Positions 8,942 through 18,344 of a stretch of DNA of 64,000 nucleotides are shown here, piece by piece. The notes under the pieces were generated by a model, which was not told the origin of the DNA, did not search any database, and worked only from the letters and a program-made list of their open reading frames with translations. Each line of letters opens with the position of its first letter. Within the stretch, counting starts at the first letter, position 1. Origin of the DNA: Bacteroides sp. CAG:770 (lineage in GTDB: Bacteria; Bacteroidota; Bacteroidia; Bacteroidales; UBA932); assembly GCA_000435075.1 (NCBI GenBank), contig FR890646.1:766-64765 (forward strand). The letters are read 5' to 3'. Position numbers and translations under genes: made by a program.

Positions 8942-9886
8942 ATGAGAAAATTGATTATTATAGCTGGAGCAGCTCTCTTCCTCTGTACCAATGCTTTGGC
9001 TCAGATGGTGGTGGAAGATTCAGTGGTCGTATCAATGCCAGATTCCACGGAATCCGCCCCGAGGCTCATTCCGTCAGTAAAGAAGAAACATCTTAAAAAG
9101 GCGTCCAAGGACACCTTGACATTCAAGGCCTCGCGAGAATACTCAGACGAATATCTGGATACCGTAAAAGTGGTGACGAAATTTTCCATCAATGACTATA
9201 CGATGGTCGGTTTCCAGTATGGCTACACATTGAGCCAGATGATGTTCAATCCTACCAAGAGGCAGGGAATGCTCATGAATCCGTACAATTTCGGAGTAAC
9301 GTTCACCAAGTACGGAAAGATGTTCGGATACATGCCGTATTTCGGTTTCCAGACCGGCTTGTTCTATGGTCAGAGCGGTTATAAGTTCAAGAAAGACAAG
9401 GAGACAGGCAACTATACGGAGACGGTGGACGGAGCGATTCAGGCCAGATACACATATGGTGAGATTCCGTTTCTGGCACATCTCCACATGGATGTCTGGC
9501 ACCTCAAGTTCATCGTCAATGCGGGTCTTTTCGGAGGATACCGGTTCAGCATTGAACGCGAAGGCGAAAAGGTTCCGGAGAAGTACAAGACTGCTTTCTA
9601 TGACTATGAAAAGCGCTTCGAGTATGGTGTGAAGGCTGGAGTAGGATTCGGATTCGTTTTCGACCCTGTAGAATTTCACATCGAGGCGACATACAGATAC
9701 TCAATGGGCAGTCTCTACAAGCCTGACTATAACAGCGAGTATTACTACAGATTCGCATATCCGTCGGATATAATCATTTCTGCAGGCCTGCATTTCCAGC
9801 TTACCAGACGGACAGGAAAGACCAAGTCCCAGTTAAGGAAAGAGGCCAGACAGCTTGTATATGAAACCAAACAGGAAAATCTCTGA
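8942..9886 (+). CDS. Outer-membrane beta-barrel protein
   Basis: A 314-residue protein with a clear Sec signal peptide (LIIIAGAALFLCTNALAQ) and many alternating aromatic/polar strands (for example FGVTFTKYGKMFGYMPYFGFQTGLFYG) typical of an outer-membrane barrel of about eight strands. It ends with a basic tail rather than the usual terminal phenylalanine. I chose the ATG at 8942, one base after the preceding stop; a longer start at 8915 would run into the lipoprotein gene and spoil the signal peptide. Function unknown; probable partner of the adjacent Ig-like lipoprotein. Confidence 0.75.
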   Translation: MRKLIIIAGAALFLCTNALAQMVVEDSVVVSMPDSTESAPRLIPSVKKKHLKKASKDTLTFKASREYSDEYLDTVKVVTKFSINDYTMVGFQYGYTLSQMMFNPTKRQGMLMNPYNFGVTFTKYGKMFGYMPYFGFQTGLFYGQSGYKFKKDKETGNYTETVDGAIQARYTYGEIPFLAHLHMDVWHLKFIVNAGLFGGYRFSIEREGEKVPEKYKTAFYDYEKRFEYGVKAGVGFGFVFDPVEFHIEATYRYSMGSLYKPDYNSEYYYRFAYPSDIIISAGLHFQLTRRTGKTKSQLRKEARQLVYETKQENL

Positions 9887-9890
9887 TAGC

Positions 9891-11243
9891 ATGAAACAGG
9901 AAATCAAAACTCTAACTGCAAAAGTCGGTGACATTCTTATCGGTTCCGGACATCACATTGTTGTCCAGACCATGTGTAACACTCATACATACGATGAGGA
10001 TGCAACTGTAAATCAATGCATAAGAATGCATGACGCCGGCGCTGAAATCATCAGGATAACCGTCCCTGGACTTCAGGACGTACCGCACGTGGAGGCTATC
10101 CGCAACAAACTGAGAAGCAAAGGCATTGACACTCCCATTGTGGCAGATATCCATTTTTCCTCAGAGACGGCCATAGCGGTTGCCCCCTTCGTTGAAAAAG
10201 TGCGAATCAATCCTGGCAATTTCAGCAAAGACTTCGACGAGGCATCAAGACAGCTCGCAAGACTCGTCAAAGTTTGTTCAGAGCACGGCACTGCCATCCG
10301 TATCGGCCTGAACCACGGCTCGTTAGGAGAGCGTATCACTAATCTTTACGGCAATACCCCGAAAGCCATGGCTGAAGCAGCAATGGAATGGCTGAGGCTC
10401 TGCATAAAGAACGATTTTTTCAATGTAGTTGTCTCCCTCAAGTCCAGCAACACCATCGTAATGGTCGAGGCATATAGACTCCTGGCTGAATACATGCAGA
10501 AGGAAGGCACTGTTTTCCCGATTCATGTAGGTGTGACTGAAGCCGGCAATGGAGATTCTGGAAGAATCAAGTCGTGCGTAGGCACATCTGCACTCCTTTC
10601 AGAAGGAATCGGGAATACAATCCGAGTTTCCCTGACTGAGGATCCTGTCAATGAAATTCCTGTGGCACAATACATTGCTGACAGATATGACGGCAAACTG
10701 CAATCCAGCATGACTTCACTGGAACTGGACGGCAAAACTGCTGAAGCCGTATATGACGCGCCGTCACGTGAGCGTCTGCTGCTCGATTTTTCCTGCGACT
10801 TCGGAAAGCGTCTTCTGGACAAGGAACTTGACGAAGTGCATATTTCCGGAACATATAAAGACAGCGACGGCAAGGCTGTACAGATAGTCGAATCCGGTTT
10901 GGGCCGCTATCTGGAAGACGAACTCATGCAGGCTGCACGCAGAAGATTCTACAAACCTGAATATATTGCCTGTCCAGGATGCGGAAGGACCATGTATAAC
11001 CTGCAGTCCACTTTCGAACAGGTCAAAGCACGTACGGCACATCTGAAAGACGTAGTCATCGCTGTCATGGGCTGCATTGTCAACGGACCGGGAGAAATGG
11101 CTGATGCGGACTGGGGATACGTCGGTGAAGGCAACGGAAAAGTGTCCATCTACCACAAGAAAGAGCCTGTAATTCGCCACGTACCTGAATCTGAGGCCGT
11201 AGATACACTCGTGTCAATGATAGAGGATGACCAGAAGCAGTAA
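9891..11243 (+). CDS. ispG: 4-hydroxy-3-methylbut-2-enyl diphosphate synthase
   Basis: IspG/GcpE converts methylerythritol cyclodiphosphate to HMBPP in the non-mevalonate isoprenoid pathway. The TIM-barrel half (MHDAGAEIIRITVPG, PIVADIHF, RINPGNF, IGLNHGSL) is followed by the iron-sulfur half with CPGCGR and MGCIVNGPGE, giving the three cluster cysteines and the ligand glutamate. At 450 residues it is longer than the E. coli enzyme (about 370) but much shorter than the roughly 600-residue form with a full extra domain reported from many Bacteroidota, plants and Chlamydia. The insert of about 80-100 residues lies before CPGCGR. Start: the ATG at 9891, four bases after the upstream stop. Last gene of the run. 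Confidence 0.93.
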   Translation: MKQEIKTLTAKVGDILIGSGHHIVVQTMCNTHTYDEDATVNQCIRMHDAGAEIIRITVPGLQDVPHVEAIRNKLRSKGIDTPIVADIHFSSETAIAVAPFVEKVRINPGNFSKDFDEASRQLARLVKVCSEHGTAIRIGLNHGSLGERITNLYGNTPKAMAEAAMEWLRLCIKNDFFNVVVSLKSSNTIVMVEAYRLLAEYMQKEGTVFPIHVGVTEAGNGDSGRIKSCVGTSALLSEGIGNTIRVSLTEDPVNEIPVAQYIADRYDGKLQSSMTSLELDGKTAEAVYDAPSRERLLLDFSCDFGKRLLDKELDEVHISGTYKDSDGKAVQIVESGLGRYLEDELMQAARRRFYKPEYIACPGCGRTMYNLQSTFEQVKARTAHLKDVVIAVMGCIVNGPGEMADADWGYVGEGNGKVSIYHKKEPVIRHVPESEAVDTLVSMIEDDQKQ

Positions 11244-11247
11244 CTCA

Positions 11248-11325
11248 TGACAGACGACCTGGTGTCTGTCACAAATATAACAAACGCATCTCAAGAACTT
11301 GATGACAAGACTCTTGAGATGCGTT
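11248..11325. terminator. Tandem hairpins between ispG and psd
   Basis: Two inverted repeats separate the converging genes. The first is TGACAGAC (11248-11255) with GTCTGTCA (11264-11271), right after the ispG stop. The second is a perfect 14-bp stem (11283-11296 with 11312-11325) followed by a T-rich stretch. Likely a two-way transcription end. Confidence 0.6.
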
Positions 11326-11337
11326 CAGTTTATCTGT

Positions 11338-11371
11338 ATTTCTCAAGTTTCGCACGTGCAAAACTTGAATC
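11338..11371 (-). repeat. 34-nt palindromic element, copy 1
   Basis: On the minus strand it begins GATTCAAGTTTTGCA and ends GCGAAACTTGAGAAAT around a CACGTG centre. It starts four bases after the psd stop codon. It matches the element at 51877-51910 in 27 of 34 positions, and all differences are transitions. No T-run follows. Confidence 0.6.
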
Positions 11372-11375
11372 CGTA

Positions 11376-12029
11376 TTACTTGAGCTCTGCGATAATGGTT
11401 TCAGCCGCCTTTGTCTCTTCGCCCAGTTTTACCTTGATATCAGCATCAAGAGGAAGGAACAAATCAAGTCTGGATCCGAACTTTATGATTCCGCACTGCT
11501 TTCCGCGTGACTCCTGAGAACCGACCTCAGAGTAAGATACAATCCTCCTTGCGAATGTTCCGGCAATCTGTTTGAAGAAAATCTCTCCATGACCGGTATC
11601 TATAGCAGTAGAAGCATGCTCGTTCTCTTCAGCTGCCTTAGGTAGGAAAGCCAGAAGATATTTTCCCGGATGATACTTATAATAAGTTACCTTTCCGCTC
11701 GCCGGCCAGAAATTTGCGTGCACATTGAAGAAGTTCATATACACTGAAACCTGTATACATTCCTTCTTAAGATATTCTTTTTCAAATACTTTCTGGATGA
11801 TTACCACCTTTCCGTCGGCACCGGATGTCACAATCTTCTCCCCGTTCGGAGTATGACGTACAGGAACACGGTGAAACCATGTAACGAAAAGTGCATATAA
11901 AAGGAATATCGCTGATATGGCACAGGCAAGTCCACGAATTGGGATGAACGTCATACTGAGATAGATGATAACAGCGCTCACCAACCACGCGCAGGCTATA
12001 GTTCCGTAAGAATTTTTGTCAATTTTCAT
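11376..12029 (-). CDS. psd: Phosphatidylserine decarboxylase
   Basis: A 217-residue short-form decarboxylase converting phosphatidylserine to phosphatidylethanolamine at the inner membrane. Two N-terminal hydrophobic segments precede the catalytic part. The FNVHANFWP and HASTAIDTGHGEIFFKQIAG stretches are family hallmarks. The self-processing site is FGSR near the C-terminus, whose serine would become the pyruvoyl group. I chose the ATG at 12029 over the TTG at 12041. It is last in the minus run rsfS-ftsH-cdsA-psd, directly after cdsA, which supplies CDP-diacylglycerol for phosphatidylserine synthesis; pssA is not in the window. Archaetidylserine-type decarboxylases share this short architecture. 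Confidence 0.9.
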   Translation of the reverse strand: MKIDKNSYGTIACAWLVSAVIIYLSMTFIPIRGLACAISAIFLLYALFVTWFHRVPVRHTPNGEKIVTSGADGKVVIIQKVFEKEYLKKECIQVSVYMNFFNVHANFWPASGKVTYYKYHPGKYLLAFLPKAAEENEHASTAIDTGHGEIFFKQIAGTFARRIVSYSEVGSQESRGKQCGIIKFGSRLDLFLPLDADIKVKLGEETKAAETIIAELK

Positions 12030-12108
12030 GTTTCTAGGCAATGAATTCGCGATTAAATGTTCAAAGATATGAATAAAATCGCAGTTTCAGAAATCAAATC
12101 GTCCGTTA

Positions 12109-12936
12109 CTACAGAATATTCATGACAATGAGATAAAGCGCACCTACCGGCATCGCAAATATGGTACTGTCAAAACGGTCAAGCATTCCGCCATGTCCGG
12201 GAATGACCGTACCTGAATCCTTGACATTGTAGTGGCGTTTCCACTGAGACTCGAAAAGATCTCCATAAACACCTGCAACATCCATTACTATAGCCAGCAG
12301 GACTACATTCAAGAGTGTTATATCAAGACTCATAGTATATTTCATGACGATACCGGACAATACTGAGCAGAACATTCCGCCCCAAAAACCGGCCCATGTT
12401 TTCTTAGGAGATATGGCAGGAAACAGTTTCTTACCGAAACGCTTTCCAAGAGTAGATCCGAAAACATAACCGCCTATGTCGGAACTCCAGATGAGAATAA
12501 AGAAACACAGGAGGATGGTTCCGTTGAAAGTCTGGTTGAAAAAGACAATCAGATTCGATAGCGACAGAGGAACTGCTATGTATAAGATTCCTGTGTAAAT
12601 ATCTGAGAACTTTCCGAATTCCGTCTTGTCCCTTACATAGAGAGAATTGACCATTACCATCAGTATAGGAAGAATGGCAATGGAAACATATTTCACTTCC
12701 ATGTCATAGGCACAAGAGCAGAAAATCAATGAAAACAGGATGATTCCGGAGAATATCGCCAGAAATCTGGAAAATTTGTACCTGTCATTCATTGTAATCG
12801 TATAGAACTCATGCATCATGACGGACATGATGAAAATCACAAGCGCAGCGAAGAGGAACTTATTCACAAGGAGACCGGCTAACATCACAACGATGAAGCC
12901 GGCTCCTGAAATAGTCCTTAAAACAGTATTGTTCAT
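12109..12936 (-). CDS. cdsA: Phosphatidate cytidylyltransferase
   Basis: CdsA makes CDP-diacylglycerol from phosphatidate and CTP, the branch point of phospholipid synthesis. The protein has 275 residues and about eight membrane segments. The family signature lies near the C-terminus: KDSGTVIPGHGGMLDRFDS, with the conserved GHGG-x3-R-x-DS. It lies between ftsH (24 bases upstream) and psd (79 bases downstream), which links envelope quality control and lipid synthesis in one unit. Confidence 0.94.
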   Translation of the reverse strand: MNNTVLRTISGAGFIVVMLAGLLVNKFLFAALVIFIMSVMMHEFYTITMNDRYKFSRFLAIFSGIILFSLIFCSCAYDMEVKYVSIAILPILMVMVNSLYVRDKTEFGKFSDIYTGILYIAVPLSLSNLIVFFNQTFNGTILLCFFILIWSSDIGGYVFGSTLGKRFGKKLFPAISPKKTWAGFWGGMFCSVLSGIVMKYTMSLDITLLNVVLLAIVMDVAGVYGDLFESQWKRHYNVKDSGTVIPGHGGMLDRFDSTIFAMPVGALYLIVMNIL

Positions 12937-12960
12937 GGTTTGGGTTTATAGTACGTAACT

Positions 12961-14955
12961 CTAGTTTGTATCAGCCGACGCCTTGTCCGACGGTTCATCA
13001 GCAGTATCTTCCGGCGTCAGTTCATCAGCCTCCGGCTTGACCTTAGGGCCGAGAATCTTCTCGACATCATCTGCAAAAATCACTTCCTTTTCGAGAAGCA
13101 GGGCGGCCATCTTGAGGAAGCCCTCTTTGTTGTCGGTAAGAATCTTGAGCGTCCTGTCATGAATCATTGAAACAATGTTCTTAACCTCAGCATCAATGAC
13201 TTCCGCAGTTTTCTCACTGAAAGGCTTAGTCAAGTCATAGCCTCTGGCTCCGGTAGAATCGTAGAAAGACAAGGCTCCGACAGCCTCACTCATTCCATAG
13301 TACTTGACCATTCCGTAAGCCATCTGGGTAAGTCTTTCAAGATCGTTCTGCGCTCCTGTAGAAGGCTCACCGTTCACGATTTCCTCAGCGACACGTCCTC
13401 CGATAAGCGAACACATCTCATCGATCATCTGAGACTTGGTCCAGAGTTTTCTTTCCTCAGGAAGATACCACGCGGCACCTAATGCCTGACCTCTTGGAAT
13501 CAACGTAACCTTAAAGAGAGGATTAGCATACGGAAGCAACCAGCTTACGGCAGCATGTCCTGCCTCGTGGTGGGCAATGGACTTCTTCTCTGCGGGAGTA
13601 ATTATCGCAGCCTTACGCTCGAGTCCTCCTATGATCCTGTCGACCGCATCGAGGAAATCCTGCCTGTCAATCTCCTTCTTATCTCTTCTTGCAGCCGTAA
13701 GTGCCGCCTCGTTACAAACATTCGCGATGTCGGCTCCGGAGAAACCTGGAGTATGTTTGGCCATGAATTCCACATCGAAATCTCCGGCAATCTTGAGTCC
13801 CTTTATATGGACATTGAAAATCTCCACTCTTTCCTTGAGTTCCGGAAGATCCACATGAATCTGTCTGTCGAAACGGCCGGCACGCATAAGCGCCTTGTCC
13901 AGAATGTCCGCACGGTTTGTCGCTGCGAGAACGATTACACCGGAGTTGGTATCGAAGCCGTCCATCTCAGTAAGGAGCTGGTTCAATGTATTTTCACGTT
14001 CATCGTTGGATGAGAATCCGGCATTCTTGCCTCTTGCACGTCCGACCGCATCAATCTCGTCTATAAACACGATACAAGGAGCCTTTTCCTTAGCCTGCCT
14101 GAACAGGTCCCTGACGCGGGAAGCACCTACTCCGACGAACATCTCTACGAAATCAGATCCGGAGATAGAAAAGAACGGCACATTGGCCTCGCCTGCCACA
14201 GCCTTGGCCAACAAGGTCTTACCGGTTCCCGGAGGGCCGACGAGGAGGGCTCCCTTAGGGATCTTGCCTCCCAACGCCGTATATTTCTTCGGATTCTTGA
14301 GGAAATCCACAATTTCCATCACCTCATCCTTCGCGCCATACAGACCGGCCACATCCTTGAATGTAACCTTGACTGTATTCTTGTCTGCCAGTTTCCCGGT
14401 AGCCTTTCCGACTCCGAAAATGCCGCCCTGTCCTCCAGGACCGCCTCCTCCCATGTTTCTGTTGAATCCCCTGAACATGAAGAACCACATCAGAATCAGA
14501 ATCACAGGGAACAGGAACCAGTCAAGGACATGAGTCCACATCTGGTCGTCATTCTCCATAATGACCTTGAAATGGTCTGCCGGAGCCAACGCCGCATTAA
14601 GTTCCGAGAACTCGTTCTCAGGGTCGAATTTACCTGAGACATAGAACCAGAAATGCGGAGATGAAGAAGGAACTTTTCCTCCGAACTTGTCACTATACTT
14701 GGCCAGACGATCCGGACGAATCGTAACATCTCCCTTATAGTCATTCCTGATATAGACGATGTCTTTCACATCACCTGCCTGAATCATCTCCTTCACATCC
14801 GCCCATTCGATTTTCATCGGTTTGGCGGAACCGCTGGTGAACATCAGGTATAATATGCCTATAATCAATGGAATATAGAGCCACGAAAAACCGAAATTTA
14901 TCGTGACTATCTTTCGTTGCGGCTTATTGCCGTTTTTATTGGTATTATTTGCCAT
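12961..14955 (-). CDS. ftsH: ATP-dependent zinc metalloprotease FtsH
   Basis: A 664-residue membrane-anchored AAA protease that degrades misfolded membrane proteins and short-lived regulators. Two membrane segments (about residues 24-40 and 145-161) flank a periplasmic domain. The AAA module has Walker A GPPGTGKT at 240-247, Walker B IVFIDEID at 295-302 and the arginine-finger region AGRFDRQI. The zinc site HEAGH is at 463-467, with the third ligand downstream. A Gly-rich linker (residues 169-178) joins membrane and AAA parts. The acidic C-terminal tail is dispensable-looking. It follows rsfS by 12 bases. Confidence 0.97.
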   Translation of the reverse strand: MANNTNKNGNKPQRKIVTINFGFSWLYIPLIIGILYLMFTSGSAKPMKIEWADVKEMIQAGDVKDIVYIRNDYKGDVTIRPDRLAKYSDKFGGKVPSSSPHFWFYVSGKFDPENEFSELNAALAPADHFKVIMENDDQMWTHVLDWFLFPVILILMWFFMFRGFNRNMGGGGPGGQGGIFGVGKATGKLADKNTVKVTFKDVAGLYGAKDEVMEIVDFLKNPKKYTALGGKIPKGALLVGPPGTGKTLLAKAVAGEANVPFFSISGSDFVEMFVGVGASRVRDLFRQAKEKAPCIVFIDEIDAVGRARGKNAGFSSNDERENTLNQLLTEMDGFDTNSGVIVLAATNRADILDKALMRAGRFDRQIHVDLPELKERVEIFNVHIKGLKIAGDFDVEFMAKHTPGFSGADIANVCNEAALTAARRDKKEIDRQDFLDAVDRIIGGLERKAAIITPAEKKSIAHHEAGHAAVSWLLPYANPLFKVTLIPRGQALGAAWYLPEERKLWTKSQMIDEMCSLIGGRVAEEIVNGEPSTGAQNDLERLTQMAYGMVKYYGMSEAVGALSFYDSTGARGYDLTKPFSEKTAEVIDAEVKNIVSMIHDRTLKILTDNKEGFLKMAALLLEKEVIFADDVEKILGPKVKPEADELTPEDTADEPSDKASADTN

Positions 14956-14967
14956 CTAATCAGTTCG

Positions 14968-15429
14968 TTACAATGAATCAGGCCCGGACTCCAGTTTCTT
15001 CACTCTCTTGGCTGAAGCTCTGACCTTTGTCGCAGCCTTAGGCTTGACTCTTTTTTCAGAAGTTTCCTGAACCGGAACCGGCTCGTCAGTATATTCGGTC
15101 CTCTCCGCATCAGCCCAAAGGTCCTCAAGCCTATAGAACTCTCTGTACTGCGTAAGGAATATATGCACAACAACATCACCGTAATCCAGAATAATCCAGA
15201 AATCGTTTTCCAATCCCTGCATACGGAGGACTTTCCTCTCGCACTTCTCTTCCATCCTGACAATGACATTGTCGGCTATAGCGGCCACTGCTGTCGTAGA
15301 ATCAGCGTTGCACACTACAAAATAATCTGATATTGCCGTACCTATCGGGCTCAGGTCCAGAGACACGACATTCTGTCCCTTCTTTTCAAGCATCGCGTCA
15401 GTTATGACCTTAAGAACATTTTTTCCCAT
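14968..15429 (-). CDS. rsfS: Ribosomal silencing factor RsfS
   Basis: A 153-residue RsfS/Iojap/YbeB protein, which binds large-subunit protein L14 and blocks subunit joining under starvation. The core (about residues 1-112) shows SPIGTAISDYFVVCNADSTTAVAAIADNV and the closing DYGDVVVHIF and REFYRLEDLWADA, all family hallmarks. After it comes a Lys/Arg/Ala-rich tail of about 40 residues, longer than in most relatives and probably disordered. First gene of the rsfS-ftsH-cdsA-psd run, divergent from birA. Confidence 0.93.
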   Translation of the reverse strand: MGKNVLKVITDAMLEKKGQNVVSLDLSPIGTAISDYFVVCNADSTTAVAAIADNVIVRMEEKCERKVLRMQGLENDFWIILDYGDVVVHIFLTQYREFYRLEDLWADAERTEYTDEPVPVQETSEKRVKPKAATKVRASAKRVKKLESGPDSL

Positions 15430-15443
15430 TTATAAGATTTGTT

Positions 15444-15464
15444 TAAATTTGTAATGCAAATATA
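15444..15464. promoter_or_regulatory. Divergent promoters, birA and rsfS
   Basis: TAAATTTG at 15444-15451 on the plus strand fits the minus-7 consensus for birA. On the minus strand, TATATTTG at 15464-15457 fits it for rsfS. The two lie only five bases apart, so polymerases would compete for this 52-base gap. Confidence 0.5.
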
Positions 15465-15481
15465 AAACAAAAATCAGTCCA

Positions 15482-16255
15482 ATGAAAGCGCTAACGCCCA
15501 TAACATGGTTCGATACCATCGATTCTACCAATTCCGAGGCCCGCAGGAGAGCGGAATCAGCCGAAAATGGAAACATAGACAATATGTCAGTCTATGCTGC
15601 AAGATTCCAGACCGCCGGCCGCGGGCAGAGAGGCAACAAATGGACAAGCGCTGCCGGCGAGAATCTGACATTTTCAATCCTGCTCTACCCCGGAAAGGGC
15701 GGGAATCCCAATGTCAATGCAATCGGACAGTTCTATCTGAGTATAGTATCATCACTTTCCGTCATTGACTTTCTCTCTTCCAAAAATGTTCAGGCCAGCA
15801 TCAAATGGCCCAATGACATATATGTCCGCAACAAGAAAGTCTGCGGAATGCTGATTGAAAACAGCCTTTCAGGAACTGAGGTATCCAGCAGCATCATTGG
15901 TATAGGGCTCAATCTCAACCAGACCTCCTTCTCTCCGGAACTGATGAACCCGACATCACTTTACCTCATTACCGGGACCCGTAATGAACCGGAAACGGCA
16001 TTGGAAGAATTCATGGAAATATTTCAGAAAAACCTCAGCATGCTGGAAAACGCAGAGATGTCCAGTTCATTGAAAAACAGATATCTGGATAAACTATACA
16101 GATACGGAAAGGAAGAGAGTTATCACGACTGCATCAATGATGCGGACTTCAAAGGCACGATAAAAGGCATCTCCGAAGAAGGTCTCCTTCTCATGGAAAT
16201 GCCTGATAAATCTGTCAGAAGATTCGCTTTCAAAGAGTTAAGCTATATCATCTGA
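15482..16255 (+). CDS. birA: Biotin--[acetyl-CoA-carboxylase] ligase
   Basis: A 257-residue biotin protein ligase that attaches biotin to carboxylase carrier domains. TAGRGQRGNKWTS is the biotinyl-AMP binding loop, and KWPNDIYVRNKKVCGMLIEN holds the catalytic lysine region. There is no N-terminal DNA-binding domain, so unlike E. coli BirA it should not act as a repressor. The last 18 bases overlap the 3' end of rpe on the other strand. Start: the ATG at 15482, 31 bases after the promoter-like TAAATTTG. Confidence 0.93.
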   Translation: MKALTPITWFDTIDSTNSEARRRAESAENGNIDNMSVYAARFQTAGRGQRGNKWTSAAGENLTFSILLYPGKGGNPNVNAIGQFYLSIVSSLSVIDFLSSKNVQASIKWPNDIYVRNKKVCGMLIENSLSGTEVSSSIIGIGLNLNQTSFSPELMNPTSLYLITGTRNEPETALEEFMEIFQKNLSMLENAEMSSSLKNRYLDKLYRYGKEESYHDCINDADFKGTIKGISEEGLLLMEMPDKSVRRFAFKELSYII

Positions 16256-16903
16256 TTTCATCTTAGAAATCACGTCTGCCGGATTTTCCGCCTTGAAGAC
16301 AGCACTGCCGGCAACAAGAATCTCCGCTCCGGCCTGAGCCAATGCGCTTGCATTGGAAGGAGAAACGCCGCCATCTACCTCAATCCTGCATGACAAGCCT
16401 TGTCTTGCTATCTCCGCCTTGACAGCCATTACTCTTCCATAGGTATCCTCTATGAACTTCTGACCGCCGAATCCTGCAAACACCGACATCACAAGGATGA
16501 AATCAGCATCTTTCAGATAAGGATATACCCTTTCCACCGGGATGTCGGGATTAATGGCAAGGCCAGACTTCACTCCGTAGGAACGGATCTGGGCAAGTAT
16601 CCTGGCAGGGTCGGTTCCATCGCGGTCTGAAGCCTCCAGATGAAAGCTTATCATCCCTGCGCCGACTTGAGCAAAACGCTCTACATATTTCTCCGGATGA
16701 ACAATCATCAGGTGAACATCCAATGTCTTGGTCGCTTTCTTTGCAATGGCTTCCACTACAGGAAAACCATACGAAATATTAGGAACAAGGACACCATCCA
16801 TCACATCAAGATGGAAGATGTCCGCGTTCAAATTCACCATTTCCACATCTTTTTCAAGATGAAGAAAGTCCGCCGAAAGCATTGATGGTGCAATCTCTAT
16901 CAT
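16238..16903 (-). CDS. rpe: Ribulose-phosphate 3-epimerase
   Basis: A 221-residue epimerase interconverting ribulose 5-phosphate and xylulose 5-phosphate in the pentose phosphate pathway. The TIM barrel shows IAPSMLSADF, HLDVMDGVLVPN, DVHLMIVHPE, FAGFGGQKF and IEVDGGVSP, which supply the metal ligands and phosphate-binding loop. Its start overlaps the pepD stop by four bases (ATGA), so it is probably translated from the dnaA-pepD-rpe message. Its end overlaps birA by 18 bases on the other strand. Confidence 0.95.
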   Translation of the reverse strand: MIEIAPSMLSADFLHLEKDVEMVNLNADIFHLDVMDGVLVPNISYGFPVVEAIAKKATKTLDVHLMIVHPEKYVERFAQVGAGMISFHLEASDRDGTDPARILAQIRSYGVKSGLAINPDIPVERVYPYLKDADFILVMSVFAGFGGQKFIEDTYGRVMAVKAEIARQGLSCRIEVDGGVSPSNASALAQAGAEILVAGSAVFKAENPADVISKMKSDDIA

Positions 16904-18327
16904 TTGAAATTAGTTACAATGTCAACAAGCAACTTCACAAATTTCTCGTTAGAGACCAGATCAAGTTTCTCACCGGGAGCATGAACGCCTCTGAGTGTAG
17001 GGCCGAATGAAACCATATCGAGATATGGGAACTTCTCAAGGAACAAACCGCACTCAAGTCCGGCATGGATAGCCTTCACTTCCGGCTCTGTCCCGAATAG
17101 TTTCTTGTATGACTCCACAGACTCTTTCAAGATTGGAGAGTTCATGTTAGGAGCCCATCCCGGATAAGGATCAGAATGACCGACCTCGGCACCGGCAAGA
17201 AGGAACGCCGCTTCAACCTTGTCAGCCGCAAACTTCTTCTCAGAATTCGTCGAACTTCTCTGACTTGTCATCACTGTTATCACACCGGGCTCATTCATCT
17301 TCACGGAAGCAAGGTTTGATGATGTTTCCACAAGTCCGGCAATATCCTGGCTCATGGCAATGACACCATGCTGTACTGCTACCAATGACATCACAAGTCT
17401 TTTTGCGACATCCGAGCAGACGGGCTCCACGTTATACTCTACTCTGTTTGCCTCCGCTTTCAGGTCAGGATCCGTATTATGGAATTCATTCTTGACATCA
17501 GCAGCAAATGCATTGAACCTGTCAATGAAAGAATCAACCTCATTTTCAGCAACATAGACAACAGCTTCTGAATCACGGGCAATAGCATTGCGCTTGCTTC
17601 CGCCCTCAAGTTCTGCCAACTGATACTTGCCAAGTTCCGAATAGAGGAATCTGGCCATAATCAGGACAGTATTGGCTCTTTCCTTATTGATGTCATCTCC
17701 GCTATGACCGCCGAGAGCATTGAAAAATCTAAGCTTTACGGGAACTGCACCGGCATTGGCCTTTTCCCTCTCATATCTGAAAACTGCGGTCGTGTCAATA
17801 CCGCCTGCGCATCCTACGAAGAGCTGTCCTTCGTCCTCAGAATCGAGGTTAAGAAGTGTATGTGACTCAATGAATCCAGGTTCCATAGCCATAGCGCCGT
17901 CCATACCGGTCTCCTCTGAAATGGTAAAGAGTCCTTCAACCTTTCCGGTAGGAAGATCACTTGCGAGAAGGGCCAATGTTGCAGCAACACCGATTCCGTC
18001 ATCAGCACCGAGAGTCGTCTCCTCAGCAATCATCCAGCCATCCTTAACCACATAGTTGATAGGGTCTTTGGTGAAGTCATGCTTGCTGCCGGCTATCTTC
18101 TCACAAACCATGTCCTGATGGCTCTGGAGAGCAATGGCCGGAACATTTTCCTTACCCGGAGTTGCTTCTTTCGTGATTACGACATTACCGGTCGCATCTG
18201 TCTTGCAGGCAAGATTATGCTCTGCGGCAAATTTCTGGAGAAACTCAATCATTTTCTCCTCATGACCAGATTCACGCGGAATACGGGTGATTTCGCGGAA
18301 AATGTCAAGTACTGATTCTGAATTCAT
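16900..18327 (-). CDS. pepD: Aminoacyl-histidine dipeptidase (M20C)
   Basis: A 475-residue zinc dipeptidase of the PepD/M20C group (beta-alanyl-histidine or Xaa-His dipeptidase). Metal-site motifs are LQSHQDMVCE (His and Asp), TLGADDGIGVA, ISEETGMDGA (catalytic and metal glutamates) and the late IHAGLECGLF. GGHSGDDI marks the lid domain. It lies 17 bases after dnaA and overlaps rpe by four bases, forming an unusual but compact minus-strand unit of replication initiation, peptide use and sugar-phosphate metabolism. Confidence 0.93.
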   Translation of the reverse strand: MNSESVLDIFREITRIPRESGHEEKMIEFLQKFAAEHNLACKTDATGNVVITKEATPGKENVPAIALQSHQDMVCEKIAGSKHDFTKDPINYVVKDGWMIAEETTLGADDGIGVAATLALLASDLPTGKVEGLFTISEETGMDGAMAMEPGFIESHTLLNLDSEDEGQLFVGCAGGIDTTAVFRYEREKANAGAVPVKLRFFNALGGHSGDDINKERANTVLIMARFLYSELGKYQLAELEGGSKRNAIARDSEAVVYVAENEVDSFIDRFNAFAADVKNEFHNTDPDLKAEANRVEYNVEPVCSDVAKRLVMSLVAVQHGVIAMSQDIAGLVETSSNLASVKMNEPGVITVMTSQRSSTNSEKKFAADKVEAAFLLAGAEVGHSDPYPGWAPNMNSPILKESVESYKKLFGTEPEVKAIHAGLECGLFLEKFPYLDMVSFGPTLRGVHAPGEKLDLVSNEKFVKLLVDIVTNFK

Positions 18328-18344
18328 AATATCCTGTGTTTTAA

